A DNA stretch of 64,000 nucleotides, taken from NCBI GenBank assembly GCA_023426505.1, contig JAFAAP010000074.1, positions 6,275 through 70,274 on the forward strand, read 5' to 3'. The notes beneath the pieces were generated by a model. The model was not told the DNA's origin. It made no database searches and saw nothing but the letters and a program-made list of their open reading frames with translations. The translations under genes and the position numbers were made by a program. Source of the stretch: Pseudomonadota bacterium. GTDB lineage: Bacteria > Pseudomonadota > Alphaproteobacteria > Rhizobiales > Beijerinckiaceae. Each line of letters starts with the position of its first letter. Positions within the stretch are counted from its first letter, which is position 1. This document shows positions 51,902-61,397 of this stretch, piece after piece.

Positions 51902-52624
51902 ATGACGGACAAGAAGGATCTCACGCAAACACGATCCGCCAGCCCGGGCGCAATGATCGACTCGTTCCTCGACGAGGCGAAACGCCTCGGTCCGGTGCAG
52001 GGCGGCTCGTCGCGCGCAAGGCTCGTCTTCGCGCTCGACGCCACCATGAGCCGGCAGCCGACCTGGGATCTGGCCTGCCGGGTGCAGGGCGAGATGTTCG
52101 CCGCGGCGAGCCGCGCCGGGGGCCTTTCGGTCCAGCTCGTCTATTTCCGCGGCTTCGGCGAATGCCGCGCCTCCCGCTGGGTCGCCGACCCGCGGGCGCT
52201 CACAGATCTCATGACCAAGATCGATTGCCGGGGCGGTCAGACCCAGATCGGGCGCGTGCTGCGGCACGTGCGGACGGAGGCCGCCCGGGCGCCGCTCAAG
52301 GTGCTCGTCTATGTCGGCGACGCCATGGAGGAGCCGGTGGACGACCTCTGCGCCGTTGCGGGCGAGCTCGGCCTTCTCGGGATCAAGGCCTTCATGTTCC
52401 ACGAGGGCCAGGATCCCGACGTAGGACGCGCCTTCCGGGAGATCGCCCGGCTCACCGGCGGAGCCTATGCCCGCTTCGATGCGAAAGCGCCGCAGGCTCT
52501 CGCCGAACTGCTCCGGGCGGCGGCAGCTTATGCGACAGGCGGCGTGGAGGGACTCGAGCGCCTGGCTCCTTCGAGTGGGCGGGCGCGGGCCCTGCTGACG
52601 TCGATGACCGGCAGGACATCATGA
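51902..52624 (+). CDS. von Willebrand factor A-like domain protein
   Basis: 240 residues. LVFALDATMSRQPTWDLA carries the start of a VWA/Rossmann-like fold with a D-x-T-x-S metal-site variant (DATMS), VYVGDAMEEPVDDL the later acidic loop. It resembles the VWA proteins that in Methylobacterium-Rhizobium genomes precede a membrane-bound DnaJ. Its stop overlaps the start of that DnaJ gene (ATGA), so they are co-translated. Function unknown. Confidence 0.8.
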   Translation: MTDKKDLTQTRSASPGAMIDSFLDEAKRLGPVQGGSSRARLVFALDATMSRQPTWDLACRVQGEMFAAASRAGGLSVQLVYFRGFGECRASRWVADPRALTDLMTKIDCRGGQTQIGRVLRHVRTEAARAPLKVLVYVGDAMEEPVDDLCAVAGELGLLGIKAFMFHEGQDPDVGRAFREIARLTGGAYARFDAKAPQALAELLRAAAAYATGGVEGLERLAPSSGRARALLTSMTGRTS

Positions 52625-53346
52625 CCCTACTTCTCGGCATCGCCGCCGTCGGCATCCTCTGGTGGCTTCTCAACAACTTCGCTCAGGCCAATGCCGCCGC
52701 CGTCGCGAAGGCGATCAGGACCGTGGGCGGGATCGTGGCGCTCGGGCTTGCCGCCCTGCTCGGCCTGCGGGGCCGGATCGACATGGCGCTTCTCGTCGGA
52801 AGCGCAGGCGTCTGGCTGCTCGGGTGGTCCGGTTTCCGGCTCCCCGGCTTCGGCGGAACAGCGCCCCGGACGACCGGAAGCGTGTCGCGGGTGCGCTCCG
52901 CCATGATCGAAATGGAGCTCGACCATGACAGCGGCGAGATGGACGGCTCCGTGCTGGCCGGAACCTTTTTGGGGCGTCGGCTCGGCACGCTCGAAGAAAC
53001 GGACCTGCGGAACCTGCTGGCGGAATGCGAGGCCGGCGATCCGGACGGGACGCGCCTCGTCGAGGCCTATCTGGACCGAAGGTTCCCGCGTTGGCGCGGA
53101 GGCGGACAGGAGCACGCGCAGGCGGGGCCGGAATCCCGGGGGCAGCCCGGCTCCGGCGCCATGACCGAGGAGGAGGCCCTCCAGATCCTGGGGCTGAGTG
53201 CCGGAGCGACGCCTGACCAGATCCGGAATGCCCACCGGTCGCTCATGAAGAAGCTGCACCCGGACCAGGGCGGATCGACCTACCTGGCGGCCCGCGTGAA
53301 CCAGGCCAAGGAACTTCTCATGGCCCGGCGTCGGTCCGCATCATAA
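52621..53346 (+). CDS. membrane-anchored DnaJ-domain protein
   Basis: 241 residues from ATG 52621, overlapping the VWA stop. Two membrane segments (ITLLLGIAAVGILWWLLNNF-like start and IDMALLVGSAGVWLLGWSG) are followed by a linker and a carboxy-terminal J-domain: TEEEALQILGLSAGATPDQIRNAHRSLMKKLHPDQGGSTYLAARVNQAKELL, with the HPD motif present. J-domains stimulate Hsp70 ATPase; the TIM14/PAM18-like membrane layout places it at the inner membrane. Confidence 0.88.
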   Translation: MTLLLGIAAVGILWWLLNNFAQANAAAVAKAIRTVGGIVALGLAALLGLRGRIDMALLVGSAGVWLLGWSGFRLPGFGGTAPRTTGSVSRVRSAMIEMELDHDSGEMDGSVLAGTFLGRRLGTLEETDLRNLLAECEAGDPDGTRLVEAYLDRRFPRWRGGGQEHAQAGPESRGQPGSGAMTEEEALQILGLSAGATPDQIRNAHRSLMKKLHPDQGGSTYLAARVNQAKELLMARRRSAS

Positions 53347-53436
53347 GGACCTGCCGCAACGGCTCTTGGCTTTTCGCAGAATAGCCAGCCCTTTTTTCGT
53401 GCATCATAGTGTGGAAAACAGCCGGGAGACGACGCC

Positions 53437-55068
53437 GTGCCTTCCTCCATGTACGATCGGGACCTCGACAGGAACCCTGCGAATTTCCAGCCCCTGACGC
53501 CGCTGACGTTCCTGGAGCGGGCCGCCAGCGTTCACCCGGACCGGACGGCGATCATCCACGGCGCATTGAGGCGCAGCTACAGGGATTTCTACGCCCGATC
53601 GCGGCGGCTGGCCTCGGCCCTCGCCAAGCGGGGCATCGGGCCGGGAGACACGGTCTCGGTCATGCTGCCCAACACGCCGGCCATGCTCGAGTGCCACTAC
53701 GGCGTCCCCATGACGGGCGCCGTGCTCAACACGCTCAACACGCGCCTCGATGCGCCGATCATCGCCTTCTCGCTCAAGCACAGCGGCGCCAAGGTCCTGA
53801 TCACGGACCGGGAGTTCTCACCCGTCGTCAAGGCGGCGCTTGACCAGATGGACGAGCGGCCCTTCGTGATCGACTACGACGATCCGGAGTTCGCCGGGAG
53901 CGGCGAGCGGCTGGGAGCCATCGAGTACGAGGAGTTTCTGGCCGGAGGCGATCCCGATTTCGCCTGGGTCATGCCGCAAGACGAGTGGGACGCGATTGCG
54001 CTCAACTATACCTCCGGCACGACCGGCGATCCGAAGGGCGTGGTCTACCACCACCGCGGCGCCTACCTGCTCGCCATGGGGAACATCGTCACCGGCGGCA
54101 TGGGGCAGCACCCGGTCTATCTCTGGACGCTTCCCATGTTCCACTGCAACGGCTGGTGCTTCCCCTGGTCGCTGTCGATCGTCGCCGGCACCCATGTGTG
54201 CCTGCGCGCCGTGCGCTCCAAGCCCATGTACGACGCTATCGCGGACCATGGGGTCACGCATCTGTGCGGCGCCCCCATCGTCATGTCGACGCTGCTCAAC
54301 GCGCCTGAATCCGACAAGCGCTCCCTGCCCCATACCGTGCGCTTCTTCACGGCCGCCGCACCGCCGCCCGAGGCGGTCCTGGCAGCCATGAGAGTGGCGG
54401 GCTTCGACGTGACTCATCTCTACGGGCTGACGGAGGTCTACGGCCCCGCCGTCGTCAACGAGTGGCACGAGGAATGGAACGACCTTTCGGCCGCGGATTA
54501 CGCCGCCAGGAAGGCCCGCCAGGGCGTCCGCTATCCAGTGCTCGAAGATCTCGACGTTCTCGATCCGGACACCATGCAGCCCGTGCCGGCCGACGGCACC
54601 ACCCTCGGCGAGGTCATGTTCCGCGGCAACGTGGTGATGAAGGGCTACCTGAAGAATGCCACATCGACAGCCAAGGCGTTCGAAGGCGGGTGGTTCCACT
54701 CGGGCGACCTCGGCGTCAAGCACCCGGATGGGTACATCCAGCTGAAGGACCGCTCCAAGGACATCATCATCTCAGGCGGCGAGAACATTTCGTCGATCGA
54801 GGTGGAGGATGCGCTCTACAAGCACCCGGCGGTCCAGGCTGCCGCGGTGGTCGCGATGCCGGACGAGAAATGGGGCGAGACCCCTTGCGCCTTTGTCGAG
54901 CTCAAGCCCGATGCGACAGCGTCCGCGGAGGACCTGATCGCCTGGTGTCGGCAGCATCTCGCATCCTTCAAGTGCCCGCGCGCCATCGTGTTCGCGGAGA
55001 TCCCGAAGACCTCGACGGGCAAGATCCAGAAGTTCCGCCTGCGCGAGGTGGCGCGCAGCCAGCCCTGA
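53437..55068 (+). CDS. acyl-CoA synthetase (AMP-forming fatty-acid-CoA ligase)
   Basis: 543 residues of the ANL superfamily. LNYTSGTTGDPKGVVYHHRG (about 186-205) is the P-loop-like A3 motif, LYGLTEVYGP (about 328) the A5 region, GWFHSGDLGVKHPDGY and DRSKDIIISGGENISSIEVE the A7-A8 region and PKTSTGKIQKF the A10 Lys. The arrangement resembles medium-chain or methylthiopropionyl-CoA ligases (DmdB-like). The chain-length preference cannot be told. The GTG at 53437 is an alternative start; the ATG at 53449 follows. Confidence 0.88.
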   Translation: MPSSMYDRDLDRNPANFQPLTPLTFLERAASVHPDRTAIIHGALRRSYRDFYARSRRLASALAKRGIGPGDTVSVMLPNTPAMLECHYGVPMTGAVLNTLNTRLDAPIIAFSLKHSGAKVLITDREFSPVVKAALDQMDERPFVIDYDDPEFAGSGERLGAIEYEEFLAGGDPDFAWVMPQDEWDAIALNYTSGTTGDPKGVVYHHRGAYLLAMGNIVTGGMGQHPVYLWTLPMFHCNGWCFPWSLSIVAGTHVCLRAVRSKPMYDAIADHGVTHLCGAPIVMSTLLNAPESDKRSLPHTVRFFTAAAPPPEAVLAAMRVAGFDVTHLYGLTEVYGPAVVNEWHEEWNDLSAADYAARKARQGVRYPVLEDLDVLDPDTMQPVPADGTTLGEVMFRGNVVMKGYLKNATSTAKAFEGGWFHSGDLGVKHPDGYIQLKDRSKDIIISGGENISSIEVEDALYKHPAVQAAAVVAMPDEKWGETPCAFVELKPDATASAEDLIAWCRQHLASFKCPRAIVFAEIPKTSTGKIQKFRLREVARSQP

Positions 55069-55079
55069 AAGGGACCGCT

Positions 55080-55880
55080 TCAGCGGCCCTTCCACTCCGG
55101 CTTGCGCTTGGCGATGAAGGCGTCGATGCCCTCAGCGGCGTCCTCGGCCATCATGTTGCAGGCCATGACGTTGCCGGCATAGGCATAGGCTTCCTCCAAG
55201 CCCATGCTGCGCTGGCGGTTGAACATGGCCTTGCCGGTGCGGATCGCCACAGGACTCTTGGAACAGATTTCGGCCGTCAGCGTCGCCACTGCGGAATCCA
55301 GTTCCGCGTCCGGCGCGGTACTGCTGACGAGACCGTTGGCGAGGGCCTCGGCCGCGGTGATGAACCGTCCGGTCACGAGCATCTCGAAGGCGCGTTTCGG
55401 AGAGACGTTGCGGGAGAGCGCTACGGCGGGCGTGGAGCAGAACAGCCCGACATTGATGCCGGATACCGCGAAGGTGGCGCTCTCCGCCGCAACCGCCAGG
55501 TCGCAGGTGGCGACCAGCTGGCAACCAGCGGCCGTCGCGAGCCCCTGTACCTGCGCAATGACCGGAACCGGCAGGTTGACGATGCTCTGCATCACGCGGC
55601 TGCACCTTGCGAACAGGTCCTCGTAGTAGTCCTGCCGCGGATTGGCGCGCATCTGCTTGAGGTCGTGCCCCGCACAGAAGGCCCGCCCGCCGGCGCGGAT
55701 CACGACGCAGCGGAGATCCTCGTCGCCGGACAACCCGTCGAAGGCGGTCTGGAGAGCCGCGAGCATCTCCTCAGAGAGCGCATTGAAATGCGCCGGACGG
55801 TTCAGGGTCAACGTGGCCACGCCATCCCGGTCCTCGCGGAGCAGGATGTCCTCGCTGGCGACGGCATATGGCGCATTCAT
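55080..55880 (-). CDS. enoyl-CoA hydratase/isomerase
   Basis: 266 residues from ATG 55880. The crotonase core is present: TLNRPAHFNALSEEMLAAL, AGGRAFCAGHDLKQM (oxyanion hole) and AQVQGLATAAGCQLVATCDLAVAAESATFA; the general base-bearing strand (GLFCSTPAVALSRNV) has a Ser/Thr arrangement atypical for strict hydratases, so the reaction is uncertain. It is convergent with the acyl-CoA ligase gene, with an 11-base gap, suggesting a shared fatty-acid or aromatic-acid catabolic context. Confidence 0.88.
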   Translation of the reverse strand: MNAPYAVASEDILLREDRDGVATLTLNRPAHFNALSEEMLAALQTAFDGLSGDEDLRCVVIRAGGRAFCAGHDLKQMRANPRQDYYEDLFARCSRVMQSIVNLPVPVIAQVQGLATAAGCQLVATCDLAVAAESATFAVSGINVGLFCSTPAVALSRNVSPKRAFEMLVTGRFITAAEALANGLVSSTAPDAELDSAVATLTAEICSKSPVAIRTGKAMFNRQRSMGLEEAYAYAGNVMACNMMAEDAAEGIDAFIAKRKPEWKGR

Positions 55881-56061
55881 CGGCGTATCCTCGGACCGCC
55901 GGTTCGACGGCCTCATCATGTTGCTCGACTGGCCCCGGCAAAGCGTGGCCTTGGCGTAGGGCTCGCGCCGAGTCTAGACGAGATCGCTCCGACCGTTCAA
56001 TCTGAGAGCACGCCCTTCAGCGCCGCACCGGCACCCTCCAACAAGAGAGCAGAGACAGATC

Positions 56062-56634
56062 GTGAGCGAAACTCCCATCAGCCGCTTCCCCATACCCGAA
56101 ATCGCCGATCTGCCGGACGACATTCGCACTCGGATCCTCACCGTCCAGGAAAAATCCGGCTTCGTCCCCAACGTCTTCCTCGTCCTCGCACACCGTCCCG
56201 ACGAATTCCGTGCCTTTTTCGCCTATCACGACGCGTTGATGGACAAGCCGAGCGGCCTCTCCAAGGCTGAGCGCGAGATGATCGTGGTGGCGACGAGCAA
56301 CGCCAACCAGTGTCAGTACTGCGTCGTCGCCCACGGAGCCATCCTACGCATCAGGGCCAAGAACCCGCTCGTAGCCGATCAGGTCGCCATCAACTACCGC
56401 AAGGCCGACATCAGCGACCGGCAGAAAGCCATGCTGGACTTCGCCATGAAGGTGTCGCTCGAAGCCTACCGTGTCGGTGATGCGGATATCGCAGCACTCA
56501 AGGCGCATGGGTTCAGTGACGAGGACGTGTGGGACATCACGGCCGTCGCATCGTTCTTCGCCATGTCGAACCGTCTCGCCAACGTCACGAGCATGCGGCC
56601 GAACGACGAGTTCTACATGATGGGGCGTGCGTAA
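56062..56634 (+). CDS. AhpD-like carboxymuconolactone decarboxylase family protein
   Basis: 190 residues from GTG 56062. The catalytic Cys pair is in NANQCQYCVVAHGAIL (CxxC followed by His), as in peroxidase-related AhpD-like proteins; SKAEREMIVVATS and LDFAMKVSLEAYRVGDADI complete the family pattern. Such proteins act as thiol-dependent peroxidases or disulfide reductases. It lies divergent from the hydratase and 9 bases from the gph gene end. Confidence 0.88.
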   Translation: MSETPISRFPIPEIADLPDDIRTRILTVQEKSGFVPNVFLVLAHRPDEFRAFFAYHDALMDKPSGLSKAEREMIVVATSNANQCQYCVVAHGAILRIRAKNPLVADQVAINYRKADISDRQKAMLDFAMKVSLEAYRVGDADIAALKAHGFSDEDVWDITAVASFFAMSNRLANVTSMRPNDEFYMMGRA

Positions 56635-56643
56635 CCCGTCTCG

Positions 56644-57318
56644 TCAAAGCGGTGGCGAGCAAGCCTCCTCCACGATGGGCAGAAGCTCGGACATGGCGTC
56701 GAGAAGCCGCTCGGCTCCGAGCTCCGCGTGGGGCTTGTGGCTGTATCCGTAGGTGACCGCGAAGGCGCGAACGCCGGCGGCGCGGGCCGCCTCAACGTCG
56801 TGATAGTTGTCACCCACCATGAAGGCCGCTTCGGGGCCGACGCCCAAGCGATCGAGAGCCGCAAGGATCGGCGCCGGGTCAGGCTTGCGCTCGGGAAGGG
56901 TGTCGCCTCCGATCACGGCGTCGAAGAACATCCGCAGCCCGAGAGCATCGAGGATCTCAGCGGTGGCCGCAGAAGGCTTGTTCGTGACGACCGCGAGCCG
57001 AAGTCCGAGGCGTCTCAGATGCTCCAGCGTGGCGACCACACCCGGATAAGCCTCCGTGCAACGGGAGGCGTTGGCCCCGTAGATCTCGAGAAAGCGACTG
57101 ACGAGCAGCGGAAGGCGGGACGTGTCGCCGCCGGTCGCGACGATCGCACGCTCGACGAGCTTGGCGACGCCGTCGCCGATCATGGACTTGGTTTCATCGA
57201 GGCTGACGGCGCGCAGACCCTCCTCGGCCAGGAGAACGTTCGCTGCATCCTGGAGGTCGCGCGCGCTGTCGACGAGCGTTCCGTCAAGATCGAAGATCAC
57301 CGCCTTCAACGACGTCAT
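56644..57318 (-). CDS. gph: phosphoglycolate phosphatase (HAD family)
   Basis: 224 residues. AVIFDLDGTLVDSARDL is HAD motif I, VVTNKPSAA motif II, GGDTLPERKPDPAPI motif III region and VGDNYHDVEAARAAGVRAF motif IV. This is the Gph layout. It removes phosphoglycolate formed by oxygenase or DNA-repair chemistry. Another HAD phosphatase substrate is possible. Confidence 0.88.
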   Translation of the reverse strand: MTSLKAVIFDLDGTLVDSARDLQDAANVLLAEEGLRAVSLDETKSMIGDGVAKLVERAIVATGGDTSRLPLLVSRFLEIYGANASRCTEAYPGVVATLEHLRRLGLRLAVVTNKPSAATAEILDALGLRMFFDAVIGGDTLPERKPDPAPILAALDRLGVGPEAAFMVGDNYHDVEAARAAGVRAFAVTYGYSHKPHAELGAERLLDAMSELLPIVEEACSPPL

Positions 57319-57366
57319 GTGTAGAACCTCACAGGCAATGCCGCGACAATCATGAGGAAAACGACC

Positions 57367-59439
57367 TCACCGCTTCCCGGTGAGGCTCGCGAATGTCCGG
57401 CCTTCGTCAGCCAACCGCCGCAGCAACGGGGCCGGCCTCAGGCTGGCGTCGCCGGTCTCGGCAGCGAAGGCCTCGAGGCTGGCGGCGATCCTTGCGGGAC
57501 CGACCTGATCCGCCCAGTACATGGGGCCGCCGCGCCATGCCGGCCAGCCATAGCCGTTCAGCCAGATGACGTCGATGTCGCTGGTCCTTGCGGCGATCCC
57601 CTCGTCCAGAATCCGTGCTCCTTCATTGACCATCGGATAGAGGAGGCGTTCGACGATCTCGTCGGGCGTGAAGGAGCGACGCTCGATTCCGAGCTCCGAC
57701 GAAACCGTCTCGATCAGGCGCTCGACCTCCGGATCCCGTTGCCCGCTCCGGGCTCCCTCGGGATAGACGTAGTAGCCCTTCCCGGTCTTCTGACCGAGGC
57801 GGCCGGCCTCGCAGAGAGCATCGGCGACCGGGGCCTTCTGGCCGAGGGACTGACGGGTGCGCCAGCCGATGTCGAGCCCCGCCAAGTCGGCCATTGCGAA
57901 GGGTCCCATGCGGAAGCCGAACTCGGTGACGGCCGCGTCGACCTCGTGCGGCAGCGCTCCTGCGGTCAGCAGGCGCTCCGCGGCCACTGTGCGCCTCGAC
58001 AGCATGCGGTTGCCGACGAAGCCGAAGCACACGCCGACCACGACAGGGATCTTGCCGATCGCGCGGCCGAGGGACAGGGCCGTGGCGACGACCTCAGGCG
58101 AGGTCTTCTCCGCGCGCACCACTTCGAGAAGCCGCATCACGTTCGCAGGGCTGAAGAAGTGCAGGCCGATCACGTCCTCCGGCCGCCCCGTTGCGGACGC
58201 GATCTCGTTGACGTCGAGATAGGACGTGTTGGTGGCGAGGATGACGCCCGGCGCCGTGATGCGGTCGAGTTCACCGAAGATCGACTTCTTGACGGCCATG
58301 TCCTCGAACACCGCTTCGATCACGATGTCGGCATCGGCCGCTGCTTCGAGTCCCGTGCGCCCTGCAATGAGGCCGATACGGCGCTGCTTCTCCTCGGGAG
58401 AGAGCGTGCCGCGCCTGACGGATGCATCATAGGTCTGCTCGATGCGGACGATCCCGCGGTCGAGCGCCTCTTCGTTGGTCTCGATCAGGGTCACGGGGAT
58501 GCCCGCATTGGCGAAGCAGATCGCAATGCCGCCGCCCATGGTGCCCGCTCCGATGACGGCGGCGCGACGCAGCGGCCGCGTGGGCGTGTCCTTCGACAAT
58601 CCTGGCACGCGGGACGTCTCGCGCTCGGCGAAGAACACGTAGCGCAACGCCTTGGAGCGGTCGTCCTCGATGAGACGCAGGAAGTGCTCGCGCTCGAGAG
58701 CGACGCCGTCGTCGAAGGTCCTGTCGAACGCGGCGCGCACCGTCTCGACCAAAGCGGCGACGTTCGGCATCTCCTTCGCTTGCCGGGCGGACTCCTTCAC
58801 GAGAGCCTCGAAGGCCGCCCGATCCTCCTCGGTGATCCGATCCCGACGATCGCGCGCGGCAGGCCGCGATCCGCTGCGCGCCATCTCACGCGCATGCACG
58901 GACGCCGTCTCCAGGAGATCGCTATCCGCAACGATGTCGACGATGCCGAGATCGTGCGCCGCAGCCGCTCCGACCGGTTCGCCATCGCGCATCATGCGGA
59001 AGGCGGCAGCCGCTCCGATCAGGCGCGGAAGGCGCTGCGTGCCGCCGGCTCCGGGAATGAGCCCCAGCTTGACCTCGGGCAGCCCGAGCTTCGCGCCGGG
59101 CGCCGCGACACGGGCGTGGCACGCAAGAGCTACTTCGAGCCCGCCGCCCAGCGCCGCTCCGTTGATAGCGGCGACGACCGGTTTCGGGGTTTCCTCGAGA
59201 GCCTGGATCAGCTCGGGAAAAGTGGGCGATTGCGGCGGCTTTCCGAATTCCGAAATGTCCGCGCCCGCGATGAATGTCTTGCCCGAAGACGTGATCACCA
59301 CAGCTGAGACCTGCGGATCGGCAGCGGCATTGCGCAGAGCCTCGACCAGCCCTCGGCGAACATCGGCGCTCAGTGCATTCACCGGCGGGTTGTCGATCGT
59401 CGCGACAAGGACTCCCTTATTCACCGCCGTCCGCACCAT
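57367..59439 (-). CDS. bifunctional enoyl-CoA hydratase/3-hydroxyacyl-CoA dehydrogenase (FadJ-like)
   Basis: 690 residues from ATG 59439. The amino crotonase domain (about 1-180) has INGAALGGGLEVALACHARVA and GLIPGAGGTQRLPRLIG with the catalytic Glu, the linker follows, and the NAD-binding domain starts AAVIGAGTMGGGIAICFANAGI (about 290) with the 3HCDH carboxy domain GFVGNRMLSRRTVAAERLL and MADLAGLDIGWRTRQ. It catalyses two steps of beta-oxidation; the thiolase partner is not in the window. It fits with the CoA ligase and hydratase genes nearby. Confidence 0.93.
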   Translation of the reverse strand: MVRTAVNKGVLVATIDNPPVNALSADVRRGLVEALRNAAADPQVSAVVITSSGKTFIAGADISEFGKPPQSPTFPELIQALEETPKPVVAAINGAALGGGLEVALACHARVAAPGAKLGLPEVKLGLIPGAGGTQRLPRLIGAAAAFRMMRDGEPVGAAAAHDLGIVDIVADSDLLETASVHAREMARSGSRPAARDRRDRITEEDRAAFEALVKESARQAKEMPNVAALVETVRAAFDRTFDDGVALEREHFLRLIEDDRSKALRYVFFAERETSRVPGLSKDTPTRPLRRAAVIGAGTMGGGIAICFANAGIPVTLIETNEEALDRGIVRIEQTYDASVRRGTLSPEEKQRRIGLIAGRTGLEAAADADIVIEAVFEDMAVKKSIFGELDRITAPGVILATNTSYLDVNEIASATGRPEDVIGLHFFSPANVMRLLEVVRAEKTSPEVVATALSLGRAIGKIPVVVGVCFGFVGNRMLSRRTVAAERLLTAGALPHEVDAAVTEFGFRMGPFAMADLAGLDIGWRTRQSLGQKAPVADALCEAGRLGQKTGKGYYVYPEGARSGQRDPEVERLIETVSSELGIERRSFTPDEIVERLLYPMVNEGARILDEGIAARTSDIDVIWLNGYGWPAWRGGPMYWADQVGPARIAASLEAFAAETGDASLRPAPLLRRLADEGRTFASLTGKR

Positions 59440-59772
59440 CCCGTTCCTCCGATGTTTTTGCCGCAAGGCAGAATTGCGTTCTGCTTATCGACAAGACATG
59501 GCGCAAACAATCAGGATTGTCGAACCGACCAGAGGGCCCGACGACGATCGTCAGCGGGGATCGAACCTGCGGCCCATGAGATCGTCACAGCAATCTCGAC
59601 CGAAAGCCGGAATCACGATTCGAGTCGCCAGCGGCTGGATGGATCCGGGTCGTCAGGAAGCACTGTAACGTCGACGTTGAGGATACGTACGCCTCGTGAA
59701 GGCGATGCGGTATCGATCGCCGTCCGGGGCGGACTGCCCCTGGCTCGTACGTCGTTCGATTTTAGGAAGGAA
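59440..59772. other. intergenic region with tRNA-like remnant
   Basis: 333 bases with no supported gene. A T-arm-like GGTTCGATCCC on the minus strand near 59553-59571 resembles the 3' half of a decayed tRNA, and two CGTACG hexamers lie at 59686 and 59746. A short hairpin GCAGAA/TTCTGC is near 59466-59482. Confidence 0.4.
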
Positions 59773-59849
59773 TGGCGCGCCCGAAAGGATTCGAACCTCT
59801 GACCCCCAGATTCGTAGTCTGGTGCTCTATCCAGCTGAGCTACGGGCGC
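59773..59849 (-). tRNA. tRNA-Arg (anticodon ACG)
   Basis: Read on the minus strand, GCGCCCG pairs with CGGGCGC, the D arm has AGCTCAGCTGG, the anticodon loop is CTACGAA with ACG, and the T arm GGTTCGAATCC. CCA is encoded at the 3' end. The wobble A of ACG is normally edited to inosine by TadA. Confidence 0.93.
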
Positions 59850-59950
59850 TTATTCAGCAGTTGCTCGCGGGGAGCAACATCGGCTGAGGCGGCTGACTTA
59901 AAGGGTTCTGACGCGCTTGGCAAGCCTCATTGTGAAAAGATCTGCATCTT

Positions 59951-61396
59951 TCAAACGGCCTGCTCGAGTACGGCCCGGTCGGGGATCGTCAGCCTGAACC
60001 GCGTGCCGATCATGGTGCGGTCGAGTGAGATGGTTCCGCCGTGAAGACCGGCCAGTTCGGACGCGATCGAAAGCCCGAGGCCGGCGCCGCCCTTGCGGGC
60101 AGTTCCCTGGAACGGCATGAAGAGACTGCCCTGGACCCGCTCCGGAATCCCCGGCCCGTTATCCTCGACCAGAATCGTGACGACGCGCCCCTCCCGGCTG
60201 CCCGTCACCTTGACATAGGGGCGCCCTTCCGTGGCTCCGGCCTGGCTGAGGGCCTGAACGGCGTTGCGGACGAGGTTCACGAGCACCCGGGACAGCTGGT
60301 CCGGGTCGGCGTCGATTCTGAGATCCGCCGGCACTTCCGTCTCGAACGCGATCCCTGAGCCGGGCGCGAGATCGGTCAGATGCGTGAGGTCCTCGACCAG
60401 GGGCCGAAGCAGCACGAGCCGGCGCTGCGGCAGTTGCTCGGTGGCCCGGCCGTAGGCAAGCGTGTTCTCGCAGAACGCGATGGCGCGGTCGAGGGTCGCC
60501 ACCAGGCGCGGCGCGATTCGATGCACGGCCTCGTCGCTGCTCCGGTCGAGCCGATCCGTCAGAAGCTGAGCCGTCGTGAGCATGTTCCTCAGCTCGTGAT
60601 TGATCTTGCTGACCGCCAGGCCGAGCTGGGCCAGCCGTCGCTTCTGGCGCAGCTCGTCCGCGAGGGTCGTCTCCATGCGGGCCAGGGCCTGTTCGGCAAG
60701 CCCGATCTCGTCCGCCCGATCCGTGGGCTGGATCACCCGTGAGGCATCCTCGGGATTGCTGGAGAACTCCGCGATATTGCCGGTAAGACGGCGCACCGGG
60801 CGCACGATCACCCATTGCAGGGTGAAGTAGAGAAACGATGCGGTGATGGCCGAGATCAGCAGGGACAGGAACAGGATGTTCCGTGAGAATTCGAGCATCG
60901 CAGCACGCAGCGGACGGGGATCCAGGATCAGCTCGACGAAGTCGACCCCCATGCCGGAACCGATGACCCTGATCGGCCGGTTGCTCGTATCGAACAGCTC
61001 CTCGAAGGCGTCCTGAACGAGCGTGCTCCAGGGCGCATCCCGCAGATCGACGCTCTTGTCCACCTCGGCCGGCACGTCGCCAGCCGCCAGCAGGCTGCGA
61101 CGTCCGCCGGCGCGCAGCGCGATCACCCTCGCGCCGACGCCGTTCAGGATCCGCATTTCGAGCTCCTCCGAAATGCCCTCCTCGGGAGAGGCATCCAGGA
61201 CGAGCGCCGCGATCTGCGCGGCGGCCAGCTTGTCGTTCAGCCAGGTCAGGCGGAAATTCGCGATCGACGGCACATAGATCAGCACCTCCGCAACCATCAC
61301 GAACAGCACCGTGAGCAGGAGCAGGCGCGACGAGAGCCCGAGATGCCTCAGGAGGCTCCTTGTCATGGATTGAGGCTGCTCCGCGTTCATATCCAT
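59951..61396 (-). CDS. membrane-bound sensor histidine kinase
   Basis: 481 residues from ATG 61396; an ATG two codons downstream (61390) has a better-spaced AGGA. Two membrane segments (LLLLTVLFVMVAEVLIYV and LFLSLLISAITASFLYF) enclose a periplasmic region, then a HAMP-like linker, a phospho-acceptor SKINHELRNML (about 268) and an ATPase with NLVRNAVQAL, VEDNGPGIPERV and GGAGLGLSIASELAGLHGG. It is the third gene of the run TVP38-oxidoreductase-kinase; no response regulator is next to it. Confidence 0.9.
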   Translation of the reverse strand: MDMNAEQPQSMTRSLLRHLGLSSRLLLLTVLFVMVAEVLIYVPSIANFRLTWLNDKLAAAQIAALVLDASPEEGISEELEMRILNGVGARVIALRAGGRRSLLAAGDVPAEVDKSVDLRDAPWSTLVQDAFEELFDTSNRPIRVIGSGMGVDFVELILDPRPLRAAMLEFSRNILFLSLLISAITASFLYFTLQWVIVRPVRRLTGNIAEFSSNPEDASRVIQPTDRADEIGLAEQALARMETTLADELRQKRRLAQLGLAVSKINHELRNMLTTAQLLTDRLDRSSDEAVHRIAPRLVATLDRAIAFCENTLAYGRATEQLPQRRLVLLRPLVEDLTHLTDLAPGSGIAFETEVPADLRIDADPDQLSRVLVNLVRNAVQALSQAGATEGRPYVKVTGSREGRVVTILVEDNGPGIPERVQGSLFMPFQGTARKGGAGLGLSIASELAGLHGGTISLDRTMIGTRFRLTIPDRAVLEQAV

Positions 61397-61397
61397 C

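Noticed and set aside
57352..59307. 651-codon plus-strand frame opposite the FadJ-like gene
   Set aside because: Arg/Gly/Asp-rich antisense product typical of GC-rich genes; the minus strand has the conserved NAD and crotonase motifs.
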